A DNA stretch of 64,000 nucleotides from Globodera rostochiensis (lineage: Eukaryota; Nematoda; Chromadorea; Rhabditida; Heteroderidae). Under the pieces are notes generated by a model that searched no databases, was not told where the DNA came from, and worked only from the letters and a program-made list of their open reading frames with translations. The position numbers and the translations under genes were made by a program. Shown piece by piece: positions 14,091 through 26,760 of the stretch (the stretch's first letter is position 1; each line of letters opens with the position of its first letter). Location of the stretch: positions 62,001-126,000 of the forward strand of contig JAEVLN010000013.1 of the NCBI GenBank assembly GCA_018350325.1. Direction: 5' to 3'.

Positions 14091-14353
14091 ATACGAGAGT
14101 AGGACAAAAATATTAAAAGCAAAAAAAAAATAGATGAAAATGTTAATTCATAAAATTAGCGATTGTTTTAAAGTTACCTAAAACATATTAAAATAAAATT
14201 ACGACAAGTCAAACCCCATTATTCACTATTCTTCTATTTCTTTGAGCACTATATTTCTGATCCGGGGTGTGCCTTCGGAACCTAATTAAATCTCGTAGCT
14301 TTTAATATTTAAAAAAAAAGAAAACCCTTATAAAATCCTACGACCTAATTGCC
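14091..14353 (+). repeat. Dispersed repeat R3, copy b
   Basis: Direct-orientation partner of the repeat at 2,751. The match covers 14,091-14,228 with an insertion of about 60 bases, and resumes at 14,326-14,353. A GC-richer patch at 14,255-14,300 lies between the two matching blocks and has no counterpart in copy a. Confidence 0.7.
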
Positions 14354-15983
14354 TAAATAAATAATTGTAATCGAACAGATCAAGATATTAAAATAAAAAT
14401 AATTTAAATCGAAACAAAAATTAAAGGTTAAATAAAACATCAAATGCCTGGAATAAATGATCGATTATTAAATTCGAGTGCAGCAAGCAATTAAAATAAT
14501 TTTAAATCCCATCTCTAGTAATGAATCTTTTATATACTTTTATTAATTAAAAGATAAATTTTTATTTAAATACAGTTATTATTTTTTTATCTGTAATTAA
14601 ATGTTTAATTCGTTTCCTTTTATTTGTCTTGTTTAAATCTGGTAATTTTAATTCATTTAATAATTATGTGAGTGTCTTTTTTATTGCCTAATAATTATTA
14701 ATTAACTAGTCTACCGCTTTAAACTGTTTGGGTTTATAAATTTTTTATTTTTTAGTATTTGGCAACTTTTATTATCAATATTTGTTGAGTTTTTTTTGAT
14801 TGGTTTTATTAATAGGTTGGACCAGGCTCGCTCGAAGGTAGTAGTTTCCTTTTGATTAAATCCAAACATTAATATTGCAAAATTATATCTTAATAAAAAA
14901 CAATTCATAACATTTATTTCTTTTATAAAAAATGAGAATTATAAAAAAAGAATTAAAATTGTTGTAACATTGTTTGTTTTAATGAAGCAGATTAGCTTCT
15001 TTTATCTTCAGTATTAAATATTAATTAATTTTGGGCTTTTTGTGCCTTTTATTGGTACAAATTTTTCTTACATAAAATGCTAATAAAGCAAAAAGGCGCC
15101 AATAAAATTAATTTTTTTAAAAAAAAGGTACTCCAATGACCATTTTCGTAACAACCCAAACATTTTTTTAAAAGAGTGCACCAGTGCTTAAAACTTCAAA
15201 CTATAAAGGAATTTTAATAACGATTTACTAGCATAAAAATTACTTGCTAATAATAAAAAATAAACCATAAAATAAAACTATTCATATACTTATAATTCTA
15301 TTTTTTAGCTTTTATTAAGGATCACTGTGCGGAAATTTATTTGAGATTCACTTCTAATGCACATTATTTACAAAAATGTAAAAAATAAATAGCTTAAAAA
15401 TATTTTATTTAAACTGCCGAGCAACCCATCAAATTCAAAGGCAAAATGACCTCATGAAGCTGTTTTTTGCCGAACAAAATGTGGATATACTCTTTGGAGA
15501 AAAAAGGGATTTAATTTTTTTAGAAATCAAAATAAATGATAAAATTCACTAATAAAATACCATACAATATTATGTTATTTAAATTACAAATTCCCCATGT
15601 TAAAATTCATCTTATTGTTAGGTAATAGTACAAATATTTGCTAAAACAACAATGTTCCGTACAGTGCCGAATACACGTATTGAAAAGGTATCAGAATGAG
15701 AAATTATTCAAATCAAACAAATTGTTACTTGAATCTGGCACGCACAACCGACAAACATTAACGGCAATTAATCATAGATCAACGAGGGACGAGTTTTTTG
15801 TCAACTAATTGTATAATCTATCAGAAATATAAATACAAAGGAAACTTAAAACTAAACGCATGCCCAAATATATTTGTTAATAATATTCAAATTACAGTAA
15901 AAGGTATAAAAAATAGCACAATTTACCAAACACAATCCAATAAAAAATGAGTTAAAATAAAGCACCAAAAACATTGCTATTGA

Positions 15984-16181
15984 AACATATTGACGCAGCT
16001 GGCGTACATTGGAGATGAAATGTGGCCGGATTTCCATCCGGATCAGGTTACTTTAAAAATAAATAACAAACCAACGAAACTTTACCAAATCAAATTTGAA
16101 AACAAAAAAATCAACCTAAACAAGTTTTATACAAAATGTAAAACGAGTTATAAAATATCAACTTCAAAAAAAAACAAATAA
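15984..16181 (+). other. Coding-like islet, 65 codons, with small hairpin
   Basis: A + strand frame between TGA and TAA. Its GC-richer first third encodes LTQLAYIGDEMWPDFHPDQ and lies between two possible splice points (ACGCAG|CTGG and ATCAG|GTTACT). The remainder is AT-rich and lysine-rich and may be intron. The segment GDEMWPDFHP resembles the GDETW/GDDTW...P motif of GPI ethanolamine-phosphate transferases (PIG-G/PIG-O), but ten residues are too few to assign it. A perfect 6-bp hairpin, CCGGAT-ttcc-ATCCGG, lies at 16,026-16,041 inside the islet. Confidence 0.22.
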
Positions 16182-17479
16182 TCAATTTTAAAAATAAACA
16201 AGTTTTTTGTCAATTTCTTCAAAAGCAAATAGCCTAACGAAAATAGTATTTAATTTACTTTATCATTTCCCACGATTAACAACATTTGTTAATAAGTGAG
16301 ATTTTGTAATTTATTAATTATTTAAGTTAAATGAATTTAATTAATATAATATGTACAAAAAAATTCATTATTGATTTTAAAATTTATATAGCTTTGATAA
16401 GGACAAATTTTCCCAAACAATTTTTCAAATATTAAATTTAAAATGTTCCATATTATCAATTTTAAACTGTCCAATATTCATCTTGACCGGAGTTTGAAAG
16501 TTATTCAACAAATACCAGCTGAGCAATACATTTAATCAAATGAGTTTTCTTAATTAAAAATAACTTTAAACAAATAATCAAAGCTAAAAAGATTAATAAA
16601 TTAATTCACGGCGCCACGAATGCTTCAAACAAATCAAACATCAAGGAGCTTGATGGACTGCGATGAATAGCCAATTTTGGGCAATATTTTCCGATTGACG
16701 ACTCATTTACTAAAATCTTAATGCTTTTTGCTTAACAATAAATATATTCCTTCTACTAATTATGAAAAAGCAAAAGAAAATTTTTGATTATTAAAATGAA
16801 TTGGATAACAAATAAGTCACCGCCAAATCCAAAAATGCTTTTGTAACCGGTGGGACGTCGTAGACCTAGTAAATATTAATACTGATAAATGATTTAAATT
16901 CTGAACAAATTTGTTAATTTGTATAGTTGAAAATAAAAAAGAACACAATGTTTTTCTCAAACAGTCTCTTCAACAATTTACCAGCGTGGAGCATCACCCG
17001 AAAATAAACGTGTGAGTCAGAATTGCTTGTTTACATATAAAAGAGGTAACAAAATAAATAATTAATATCTGCAAAATTAAAGCAAATAATATAAATTATT
17101 AGAAGATATTGAATCTGATTCTGGCAAACATCCAATAAATTTAAAATAGATGAAATTTTTTGTGGGAATAAAAATTCTACCTATTATCAATTTGTATCAA
17201 AAATCAAAATAATATATTAATGATAAAAAGTGTTTTTATATAAATCTCATTTACATATTTTAACGTTTTTTTGAATATTTTTTTATTAATATTGAAATTT
17301 TCACTTTTTATATTAAGCACGCCTGAGAATTCTTAAAATGGTACTTTATTCAGTATGATAATTTAATTTGATTACGGTTGCTTTATCAAGTTGGCATTTC
17401 GTTATTTCGAATTTTTCAAGTTTATTATTCCTTTTATCAAAATGTGAGTAAAGTTGTTTGTCAAACTTAATATAAAACT

Positions 17480-19566
17480 AACTTTTATTATTCGCGACAA
17501 ACATTAAATCATAATTATTCTGTGATAATAATTATCGTATTATAACACAATTAATTTTTTTGTTTAATCCTTAAATTTCTTTCACATCTAAATCAATCTT
17601 TGTCGTTTTGAATAAGGAGCCTCTAATTATCTTTGTAGCATTTTTTTTTGCTTTAAAAATTCGATTAATATATTTCATAATTTAAATGAATAATTTTTAA
17701 ATTATATGTTTATTGCATTTATTGTTAATACACTGACATGTCCTTTTAGAAAAGTAGTTTTTTAGTTTTAATGCAATATCATGCCAGCCAACCTTTTATT
17801 TAAAATCTTATGCGTTTCAAATTTTTTAATGGATATTGTCGTTTATTTGAATCTGGATTTTTGTTCTCACTACGTGAAACCAACACAACATGCGTAGACC
17901 ACTCCTTCAGACTAACCCAAGTCCTCCGATCATTTGTAATTTTACATAATTTAATTTAATACATAACCAATTTTATTATAAAGTATAATGCTAAAAAGAT
18001 ATAAAACTAATTTATTAATTGTATCCGCGTTCGTTTGTTTAAGCCGTCGCTTGCGCGGTTTCTTGTTCAGATTTATAAAAAGTTAAACATTAATTTATTA
18101 GTGCATTTACTGATTGATATTGGCAAAGAGTTCATCGCGGACAATATACATTGATTTTAAATTCAAAAATATAATCAAGTATTAAAAGTTTTCCAATAAG
18201 GTACTGAATTGTTTATTAAAATCTAGCTATGTATCTTTTATTTTTTTTAAAAATGACTATTTATGGTACTTTATTTGTGCAGTAAATATGAAATCTATAA
18301 TTATTTCTAGCAAGCCTGGTTTTAAATAATATAACTAATTAATTAAATTGAAATTTTTTGTTTTATTTTAAAGTATAAGACATTTTTTCGATAATTTGAA
18401 TAATTACATACCTATTTATAATTTTTTTTAAAAAAATATTTGTTTTTTTTTAAATATATTTTTTTGCAAATTTCTAATATATATTTATATAATTTCTAAT
18501 TAAACGGGTCAAACCAATTAGACTCTCTCTTTTTAGCAAACTATTCAAAAAATAAAATTAAACTAAAACAATTTTAGATGGGGTGCGTTGATGCCCATAT
18601 TACTCTCGCAGCCTGTCTATCTCTTTTTAGCACACTATTTCTTCAAAAAATATAGTCATATAAAGGTTCTATATCATTTAATAAAATAAGCATCAAATAT
18701 CCAATAACAAAAACAATACTATTGCAGAAAATAATATGGAAAGATAAAATAAAAACAAATTATGTGTGTACACCAGGGCTGTCGATATATTACATTCCAA
18801 AAGATGAATTTTAAATAATTAAAATGATCAAACGAACAAATTATTTTGACCTAGAAACAAATAGAGAGTTGAAATTTTAACAATTCTCACTATTGTTTTA
18901 AGTTGCATCAAAACTGCATTTATTTTTTATTATAATTTTTTTCTATTTTTAATTGCCGTTATTTGACGAAATTTAGTCCGACAATTAAATTCATTGGCTT
19001 GCCTACCCATAAATAATTGACTTTAATTCTCTTAAACGGTGGCGCGGTTTGAGGATTATTTCCGAAAATAATCTGGCTAAAAAGAAATTTCTTTATTGAT
19101 CTATCGATCGCTATGAGGTAGGTTAACAAGTTTTTGTAAATAATAAAATATCTGACTTTATTTTGATAAAAAATGCAGTTTATAATATATAAAAGAATTT
19201 TTGGTACATGTTATAATAAATTATTTAGTCAGTATTTTGGCATTTTTTCTTTTATTTTTGAAACAGCTTCAAATAATTGAGTTGTTTTGTCGGCATTTTT
19301 AATTATAGTTGGTAAATTAATAAGATAATTTTTTAATTCTATAATCCTTGCAGCACATTCTTTATCTGTGCTTCATTTTAGTTATTTTGCGCGAATCTTA
19401 TCTTTTTACCAAGATAGTTTCCGTTAAAATTTGCATCGATTTGATCCGACGGGCCCTCACAAAATGGAACAGTTTGTCAGTTGCATTGATGCCATTTATA
19501 ATAGTATAAGACGTTTTTAAACACCAAGGATACTAAATTTTCATAAACTTAAATTTTCTATATTAA
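17480..19566 (+). repeat. Dispersed 2.1 kb repeat R6, copy a
   Basis: This block matches 24,658-26,760 in direct orientation, nearly base for base. It starts with aacttttattattcgcgac and ends with about actaaattttcataaactt followed by a short AT tail. Differences are few: relative to copy b it lacks 10 bases near 18,555 and 7 bases in the word gggccctc near 19,460. I see no terminal inverted repeats, clear target-site duplication or long frame. Several short GC islets are conserved between the copies (17,870-17,935, 18,020-18,070, 18,570-18,620, 19,435-19,500). The high similarity means a recent copy event. The family is unknown. Confidence 0.92.
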
Positions 19567-20275
19567 AAATGTGATTAAAAGAATGATAAAGAATGCCCGC
19601 TTTTTTCCTCAAATAGCAATTAATTCAAAACAACGTGTAAAACAAAATCTTCCAAAAGTTAATTGGAAGAAATAAAATTAAAGCGATAAGAAAAAAATAC
19701 GGAAAACTTTCAAAGTTCGATACTCTGACTTACACATAGTTTTATGCACCAGAGAAACGCGTTCAAAGAGTAAACAACGTTTTAATTAATTTAATTCCAA
19801 CACTAAAGTTATAAATAAAAAAGCGATGTTAAAGCCCAAAAAACAAAATTAAAATTCCAAAGTGTGATGTCATCATTTACAAAGTAAATAATAAAATGCC
19901 TCGAAAAACCCGATGCGGCAAGAGCTTTGAAATTTCCGCATCCTATTCCTCCGGAAACAATCGCTTCATAAATTTCCTGGCACAGAGGCTTCGCCGTCGG
20001 TTGCAACATCTCCCCTAGTAAAAACCGTGCCGACGGAGCCATTAATAAAAACACTAAATTAAAATTTTTAAAAAGCAATAAAAATAGCTATAAATAGTTA
20101 CTTCAAAATGTATGAGCATTTATTTAGTATCTTCATCGGGAGCCAACAAATGTTTATTTAGTTTAAAAAACTCATAAAATCATAAATACAATTATTAGCA
20201 AAAAATATAACAAACTGCTGTTAATTCTGCCATTATTGAACATTATTTAATTAAAAAATAAAATATAAGTATTAA
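19567..20275. other. AT-rich A-skewed spacer with one GC islet
   Basis: A-rich on the + strand. The only notable content is the islet at 19,890-20,045, which is listed separately. Confidence 0.5.
19896..20018 (+). CDS. Possible 40-codon micropeptide or exon; strand uncertain
   Basis: A GC-rich islet starts with AAAATGC and reads MPRKTRCGKSFEISASYSSG, then a basic tail ending RRLQHLP and TAG. About half the codons end in G or C. The same islet is also open on the minus strand (19,809-20,078), where the reading includes MLQPTAKPLCQEIYEAIV and begins beside an acceptor-like TTTTTACTAG. The peptide has no signal sequence or known motif. One of the two strands may be a true exon, but the sequence alone does not decide which. 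Confidence 0.22.
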   Translation: MPRKTRCGKSFEISASYSSGNNRFINFLAQRLRRRLQHLP

Positions 20276-20739
20276 GGCGCTAAGACTTTTCGTCAATAGA
20301 CTTTTCGACAGTATAACAAATTAAAAAATTTAAATTAATTAAATTTTTTTAAAAATTTTCCTCTATTCAAGAGATAGTTTTATAAATATAAATGTAACAC
20401 CAATATTGGTTGTATGATCTTCTGCTTACATGCCTCTAATTATCTCTCTGAATTTATGGGTGACCGGAAAATGCGTCAGTAAAAAATGCGTCAGTGATTA
20501 TTAAAAGTCGAGAAAAAAGTGTTTTTATCGGATTTAGGGGCTTAGACTACAATTCTAACATCCATTTCTGCCGATCCATCTCGAGACTCCCATCTCAAGA
20601 ATAATATTGATACAACTAACTCTCGAATAGTCAAAAAATTTTGAAAAATTTTCAATGAATTTTAATTATTTTTTTTAATTTGTTGTACTGTCGAAAAATC
20701 CGCTGCCAATCGTCGCTACTGTCGAAAAGTCCGGACACC
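20276..20739. mobile_element. Non-autonomous TIR DNA transposon (MITE), Mutator-like?
   Basis: The ends are inverted repeats sharing the word ACTTTTCGAC followed by AGTA and an AT stretch. Left: GGCGCTAAGACTTTTCGTC and then a second ACTTTTCGACAGTA. Right, read inward: GGTGTCCGGACTTTTCGACA, and then another TTTTTCGACAGTAC further in. Each end therefore carries the motif twice. The flanks are similar but not identical (agtattaa and gtaattaa), as a degenerate 8-9 bp target duplication would be. There is no transposase. Inside, the word AATGCGTCAGT occurs twice (about 20,468-20,500). TIRs beginning GG with 8-9 bp duplications suggest the Mutator superfamily, but this is inference. Confidence 0.6.
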
Positions 20740-20903
20740 GTAATTAAAGAGAAACAGACATTTATATAAAAATTTACAAGACTATAAAAAAAGAATAATA
20801 TATAAACTTTAGCCAAAAAGGAATAAAGTTCATTGAATTAAATTACAATAAGTAAAGAACTCCAATGATAATCAACAAATTCCATTAAAGGGATTGTTAC
20901 AAA

Positions 20904-21617
20904 CAGGCGTGTGCACGGACATCCGGATATCCGCGGATATATCCGGATACGGACGGATGACGGATATGACCTTAATATCCGCGGATATCCGTGTATCCGT
21001 TGTTTTTTGATTGCTGAAGAAAAATTTAATAAAACGATTTTCTTAAATTGGTTTTCAAACTTGAAGATGGCCTCTTTAACTCTTCAATTCTTCAAAAAGC
21101 TCCAGAAAACTCAAATAAAAGACAAAAAAGGACGTGTAGTCTAAATAAAGGACAAATCTTTTAAAAGGACAGATACGATCCCTGAATTAATTCATTTTAG
21201 AACTCAATTACCTAAAAATTAGACGATTTTTCTTAGCATAAGTCTTTAAAGATTCAATTTTTTCTCTCGGCGGCGCCTATCGGCACCGCCGACCCACCCC
21301 CAGTGTTTTCCCGTTTCTGGTGCCGGGAACCGGTTCAGGAACCGGAACCGCGAAAAATTCGGAACCGATTTTGGAACCGGTTCCCGGAACCGCCAAAATC
21401 CGGAATCAATTCATATCAGTTCTATTTAATTTTAATAAGACGATAACGCGATCGGAAAAAATTCGCTTTAAAAATCATTTTTTCGAACTTTTGACAAAAC
21501 TCTAGTGATTTTGAAAAAATGCGGATATCCGCGGATATCCGCGGTCGGATATCCGGATATGGGATTTTGAGGACGGACGGATACAGATACAAAAATTCGT
21601 ATCCGTGCACACCCCTG
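20904..21617. mobile_element. E1: hAT-like non-autonomous element of GGATATCC words
   Basis: The element begins CAGGCGTGTGCACGGA and ends, read inward, CAGGGGTGTGCACGGATA, so it has about 16-bp terminal inverted repeats of the CAGG-type seen in hAT elements. Both ends are packed with overlapping palindromic words CGGATATCCG and variants. The middle has a second word family, GGTTCC/GGAACC (21,318-21,400), and a GC-rich patch at 21,268-21,300. The flanking 8-mers (gttacaaa, gaatacat) do not match, so the target duplication is lost or the boundary is slightly off. Open frames across it merely translate the repeated words; no transposase is present. Segments match E2. Confidence 0.65.
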
Positions 21618-21849
21618 GAATACATTATGCCTTTTTCAAAATAACATTAAGTAAATATAAAACTGCAAATCAAATAATTAAAAAAATTCCATATGCTCTA
21701 AAAAATTGTTGAAAACTCTTATTTGTAAATCGTTAAAAATTAAATTGCAATGAAGGATGGAAATGATTAAAAAGCTATGTAAAAAATGAGGAATTTTATG
21801 GAAAATTAAATTTCTTAAAAAAGATAATGATCAAAAACATCAATTGAAT

Positions 21850-22595
21850 ACGTGCGACCCGCGGTTAACGATTATGGAATTTTAAAGCACCGCGGTTACT
21901 GTCGGTTAACGGTTATGAGATTTTGAGGACGGGCGGTTACGGACGGTTAACGGTTATGACCATTAAAACCGCGGTTAACCGTCGCATTCGTTGTTTTTTT
22001 GATTACTGGAGATTAAGACGATTTGCCTTTATAATTTCATTGACTTTTATTCACATTTCACCAAGCTCATAAATCTGTCCAGCGGCTTAGTGGTGAAACT
22101 CTTAGACTGATTTTATTTGGTTTAGGTTCAAGCCCCTTCTGCTGTAATCATTTCATTATTATATTTTAATATCCCTCCTTTTTAGTATTCTTACAATTTT
22201 TTGCAAAAATTTTAGCTATAAAAAGTAAAATTCTAAGTATTTACATAAATAGTTCATTTTAGAACTCAATTATCTAAAATTCGGACGATTTTTCTCAGCA
22301 TAAGTCATTAAATATTCGATTTTTTTCCTCGGCGGCGCTTATCGGCACCGCCGAACCCCCACCCCCTCTCTTAAAAATATTTTAGGAAACTAATGCGCAA
22401 AAAAACAGAAAAATATTACTCTGATCGGTCGCGCTTTGTTAGATTTTAATCATGAAAGTGTTAGAAAGAAAATTAAAATTTTATTCATTGACAAAATCTG
22501 ATATAAATCACTTATTAAATTCAATACACATCAATTTTGATTAATTTTAGAAAGACGCCACATCACGATCGGAAAAAATTAGTCTTCAAAAACCA
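21850..22595. mobile_element. E2: relative of E1 with GGTTAACC words, ends degraded
   Basis: Three segments align with E1 in the same order: 21,950-22,015 with 20,960-21,025; 22,256-22,360 with 21,197-21,300; 22,535-22,590 with 21,420-21,475. Where E1 has GGATATCC, E2 has GGTTAACC, consistently. The terminal CAGGGGTGTGCACGG repeats are not visible, so the element is truncated or eroded. A tRNA-like segment (22,083-22,150) lies between the first two blocks, with no counterpart in E1. No coding sequence. Confidence 0.6.
22083..22150 (+). other. tRNA-like segment (SINE head or tRNA pseudogene)
   Basis: It contains an A-box-like GGCTTAGTGGTG and, about 35 bases on, a perfect B-box GGTTCAAGCCC. 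The segment ends can pair weakly (CAGC with GCTG). The D and T stems do not fold properly, so a working tRNA is unlikely. A SINE head or a decayed tRNA inserted in E2 fits better. Confidence 0.35.
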
Positions 22596-22600
22596 AAAGC

Positions 22601-24657
22601 CGAGTAAAATTATTTATTTAAAAAGGAATTTCCTTAATAATATTATAAAAACAAATAACCAAACGTAAAATTTATAAAACACAAAAAAATAAACTGAGGT
22701 CTAAGAAAAAAGCAGAATCAACTTGCAAATGATAAAATATATTAAACTATGAATGGTTTATAATAAAAGTCTACCTTATAAGCAACGGTTGGCTGAAAAG
22801 CTAAGAGTTTTAAAAAGAATAAATTTAAAATAAACGTGTTTTTAATCAAGAATACGCATCAGCTGGTAAGAGATTCCACCAACGCAAAGAAAATATTAAA
22901 TTAGCTGACTAGTACCTTCAAAATGTCATGTATTTACTTAAATAAATAATAAAATCATTCAACCAAAATAATTTAGTTCGTCAAAAATTCTTAAAAGGGT
23001 TAATTACCCATGTCTCATTTAAAAAGCCATTCTTGAGGATGCTTAGCCGAAACATATATTTTAAAGCAGCAAGTGATAAAAATCCATGCATTATAAATAA
23101 AGACATTACTTAAATAAAAAAATATATACACGATTAACAAAAATATTTATTAAATTTTTTAAATGAACTAATTACTTTTGAATATTTAAATGCTTTATCA
23201 ATTAATGTAAATATGAATAAAAGCCAAGTAAGCTACGAAAAATTTGGATAAATATTTTAAATATCATATATTGTAAAAGTTCTAAAGACGTTATATATAA
23301 ATAAAGTCATTTATAGAAAGTATTAAACAACAATTGAATAGTCAAAAAACGGGATTTATGCAAGCCAAATATTCAAAACATAAATACGTCGAATAAAAAA
23401 ATATACAGACTTAAAAAATATAAAAAATAAATAAACAAAAGTTTCAAATATTAAGTTTTTGACGCAAGGCCAATTGAAACCGCGGCGGAATCAACAGTGA
23501 CCAAGAGCCTGCACCCATAATTAACTACTGATCAAGGTATAAAAATGCACTGAGCCTGAAAGACTTAATGGCCAAAAAATCACAACGTAAATTATTATAA
23601 AAACGAAAGTAAATAAACTGATTTTTAACATGTTAAAATATAACTATTTTAAATTTAATTTATTATGAAAATAAAAAAACTAACTTTGTCGCCATTATAA
23701 TTGTGTGGAAAACGTGTAGCCGACAAGCAGCGCTGAACATTTATTATATAACTAAGAAATAAATTAAATGGGTTTTTTTAAAAGATGTAACATTATAAAT
23801 TAGCAACAAAATTTTTTTATATTAGCTAAATTGAATCTTTATTAAAAATCAAAAAATCAATTAAAGACAACCAAAATGGACATAAATCGCGCTATATTAA
23901 ATTAAGAATCCAACTGAAATGCTAAAATTAGTCAACCTTCCACCTTTATGATTTTTTTTGAAAACTTTTAAAAGATTTTTAATGAAAAATCAGTTGTGAA
24001 GGATATTATCTTTTAAATCAAACTTTATATAAAAAACGTGTCAAGAAAAATTGAAAGAATTATTCACCAGTTATTGCAATATTAATAAAGTTTATTAATA
24101 AATATAAGAAGAATAAATAAAAATCTCTTATAAGTAAGTATCTACGCTGTTTAAAGTTAATAAAATGCAAAAGATATAATATATAAACCCAAAATGATTG
24201 ATATTGAAAATTCGAGTTAATCATTTGCTGTGCTGTGTGTTAACAATTGAAAAGAATAAATAATTACTTATTATTAATGTGTAAAATTAAGAAAAACAAT
24301 ACAAAAATATGAAAAATCAATTCAGAATTTATTTTAAGACTCGCCGTCAACCATTAACCAGTTTACCAAAATAACGCAAAAAGGACAAAATGATTTGGTG
24401 GTTTGTTCGAATCATATTACCGGCTAATTTATTCAATGATTATTGGACGGGTATTAACTAATTTTTATAAATGAATGCCATTACACCAAAAAGTTTATGT
24501 TTTAAGTGCGTTTTTAATTAGAATTTATTTCTCTTTTTGTATTTGTTTTGAGAAAAATAAATTTTATATCTAAAATTTTGATATATTGTTTAAATATTAT
24601 TTTCACGGTTGGTGCATTACCAAAATTATGGTATTAGAAAAATGTTAATAAAAAATA
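22601..24657. other. A-rich block, no gene seen
   Basis: Strongly A-biased on the + strand until about 24.5 kb, with a few GC-richer words near 23,460-23,510 and 23,715-23,740. I see no open islet, repeat pair or RNA gene. Confidence 0.55.
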
Positions 24658-26760
24658 AACTTTTATTATTCGCGACAAACATTAAATCATAATTATTCTG
24701 TGATAATAATTATCGTATTATAACACAATTAATTTTTTTGTTTAATCCTTAAATTTCTTTCACATCTAAATCAATCTTTGTCGTTTTGAATAAGGAGCCT
24801 CTAATTATCTTTGTAGCATTTTTTTTTGCTTTAAAAATTCGATTAATATATTTCATAATTTAAATGAATAATTTTTAAATTATATGTTTATTGCATTTAT
24901 TGTTAATACACTGACATGTCCTTTTAGAAAAGTAGTTTTTTAGTTTTAATGCAATATCATGCCAGCCAACCTTTTATTTAAAATCTTATGCGTCAAATTT
25001 TTTAATGGATATTGTCGTTTATTTGAATCTGGATTTTTGTTCTCACTACGTGAAACCAACACAACATGCGTAGACCACTCCTTCAGACTAACCCAAGTCC
25101 TCCGATCATTTGTAATTTTACATAATTTAATTTAATACATAACCAATTTTATTATAAAGTATAATGCTAAAAAAATATAAAACTAATTTATTAATTGTAT
25201 CCGCGTTCGTTTGTTGAAGCCGTCGCTTGCGCGGTTTCTTGTTCAGATTTATAAAAAGTTAAACATTAATTTATTAGTGCATTTACTGATTGATATTGGC
25301 AAAGAGTTCATCGCGGACAATATACATTGATTTTAAATTCAAAAATATAATCAAGTATTAAAAGTTTTCCAATAAGGTACTGAATTGTTTATTAAAATCT
25401 AGCTATGTATCTTTTATTTTTTTTAAAAATGACTATTTATGGTACTTTATTTGTGCAGTAAATATGAAATCTATAATTATTTCTAGCAAGCCTGGTTTTA
25501 AATAATATAACTAATTAATTAAATTGAAATTTTTTGTTTTATTTTAAAGTATAAGACATTTTTTCGATAATTTGAATAATTACATACCTATTTATAATTT
25601 TTTTAAAAAAAATATTTGTTTATTTTTTAAATATATTTTTTTGCAAATTTCTAATATATATTTATATAATTTCTAATTAAACGGGTCAAACCAATTAGAC
25701 TCTCTCTTTTTAGCAAACTATTCAAAAAATAAAATTTTCAGAAATTAAACTAAAACAATTTTAGATGGGGTGCGTTGATGCCCATATTACTCTCGCAGCC
25801 TGTCTATCTCTTTTTAGCACACTATTTCTTCAAAAAATATAGTCATATAAAGGTTGATATATCATTTAATAAAATAAGCATCAAATATCCAATAACAAAA
25901 ACAATACTATAGCAGAAAATAATATGGAAAGATAAAATAAAAACAAATTATGTGTGTAAACCAGGGCTGTCGATATATTACATTCCAAAAGATGAATTTT
26001 AAATAATTAAAATGATCAAACGAACAAATTATTTTGACCTAGAAACAAATAGAGAGTTGAAATTTTAACAATTCTCACTATTGTTTTAAGTTGCATCAAA
26101 ACTGCATTTATTTTTTATTATAATTTTTTTCTATTTTTTATTGCCGTTATTTGTCGAAATTTAGTCCGACAATTAAATTCATTGGCTTGCCTACCCATAA
26201 ATAATTGACTTTAATTCTCTTAAACGGTGGCGCGGTTTGAGGATGATTTCCGAAAATAATCTGGCTAAAAAGAAATTTCTTTATTGATCTATCGATCGCT
26301 ATGAGGTAGGTTAACAAGTTTTTGTAAATAATAAAATATTTGACTTTATTTTGATAAAAAATGCAGTTTATAATATTTAAAAGAATTTTGGTACATGTTA
26401 AATAAATTATTTAGTAAGTATTTTGGCATTTTTTCTTTTATTTTTGAAACAGCTTCAAATAATTGAGTTGTTTTGTCGGCCTTTTTAATTATAGTTGGTA
26501 AATTAATAAGATAATTTTTTAATTCTATAATCCTTGCAGCACATTCTTTATCTGTGATTCATTTTAGTTATTTTGCGCGAATCTTATCTTTTTACCAAGA
26601 TAGTTTCCGTTAAAATTTGCATCGATTTGATCCGACGGGCCCTCCAACGTCACAAAATGGAACAGTTTGTCAGTTGCATTGATGCCATTTATAATAGTAT
26701 AAGACGTTTTTTAAACACCAAGGATACTAAATTTTTATAAACTTAAATTTTTATATTAAA
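24658..26760 (+). repeat. Dispersed 2.1 kb repeat R6, copy b
   Basis: Direct, nearly identical partner of 17,480-19,566, offset by 7,178 bases at the start. Relative to copy a it has extra bases at about 25,735 (ttttcagaaa) and at about 26,643 (ccaacgt), and lacks two T after gcg near 24,990. The left flank (ttaataaaaaat) and right flank (tgcaaaaaaatttatc) differ completely from copy a, so both boundaries are sharp. Confidence 0.92.

Larger units (their letters stand above)
11714..17479. other. AT-rich mosaic with isolated open islets
   Basis: The + strand alternates: A-rich to 13.09 kb, T-rich to 13.9, A-rich to 14.5, T-rich to 15.06, A-rich to 17.2. It contains the frame at 12,237-12,515, repeat R3b and the islet at 15,984-16,181. 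GC-richer patches at 12,880-12,990, 16,605-16,700, 16,840-16,870 and 16,975-17,030 hold only short frames. Confidence 0.5.

Noticed and set aside
15984..16050. Assignment to GPI ethanolamine-phosphate transferase from GDEMWPDFHP
   Set aside because: Only about ten residues match the pattern and no flanking conserved positions are seen.
20911..21144. Frame of 77 codons with repeated arginine, glycine and isoleucine
   Set aside because: It is a translation of the GGATATCC word array of E1 and its right-hand tail, not a protein gene.
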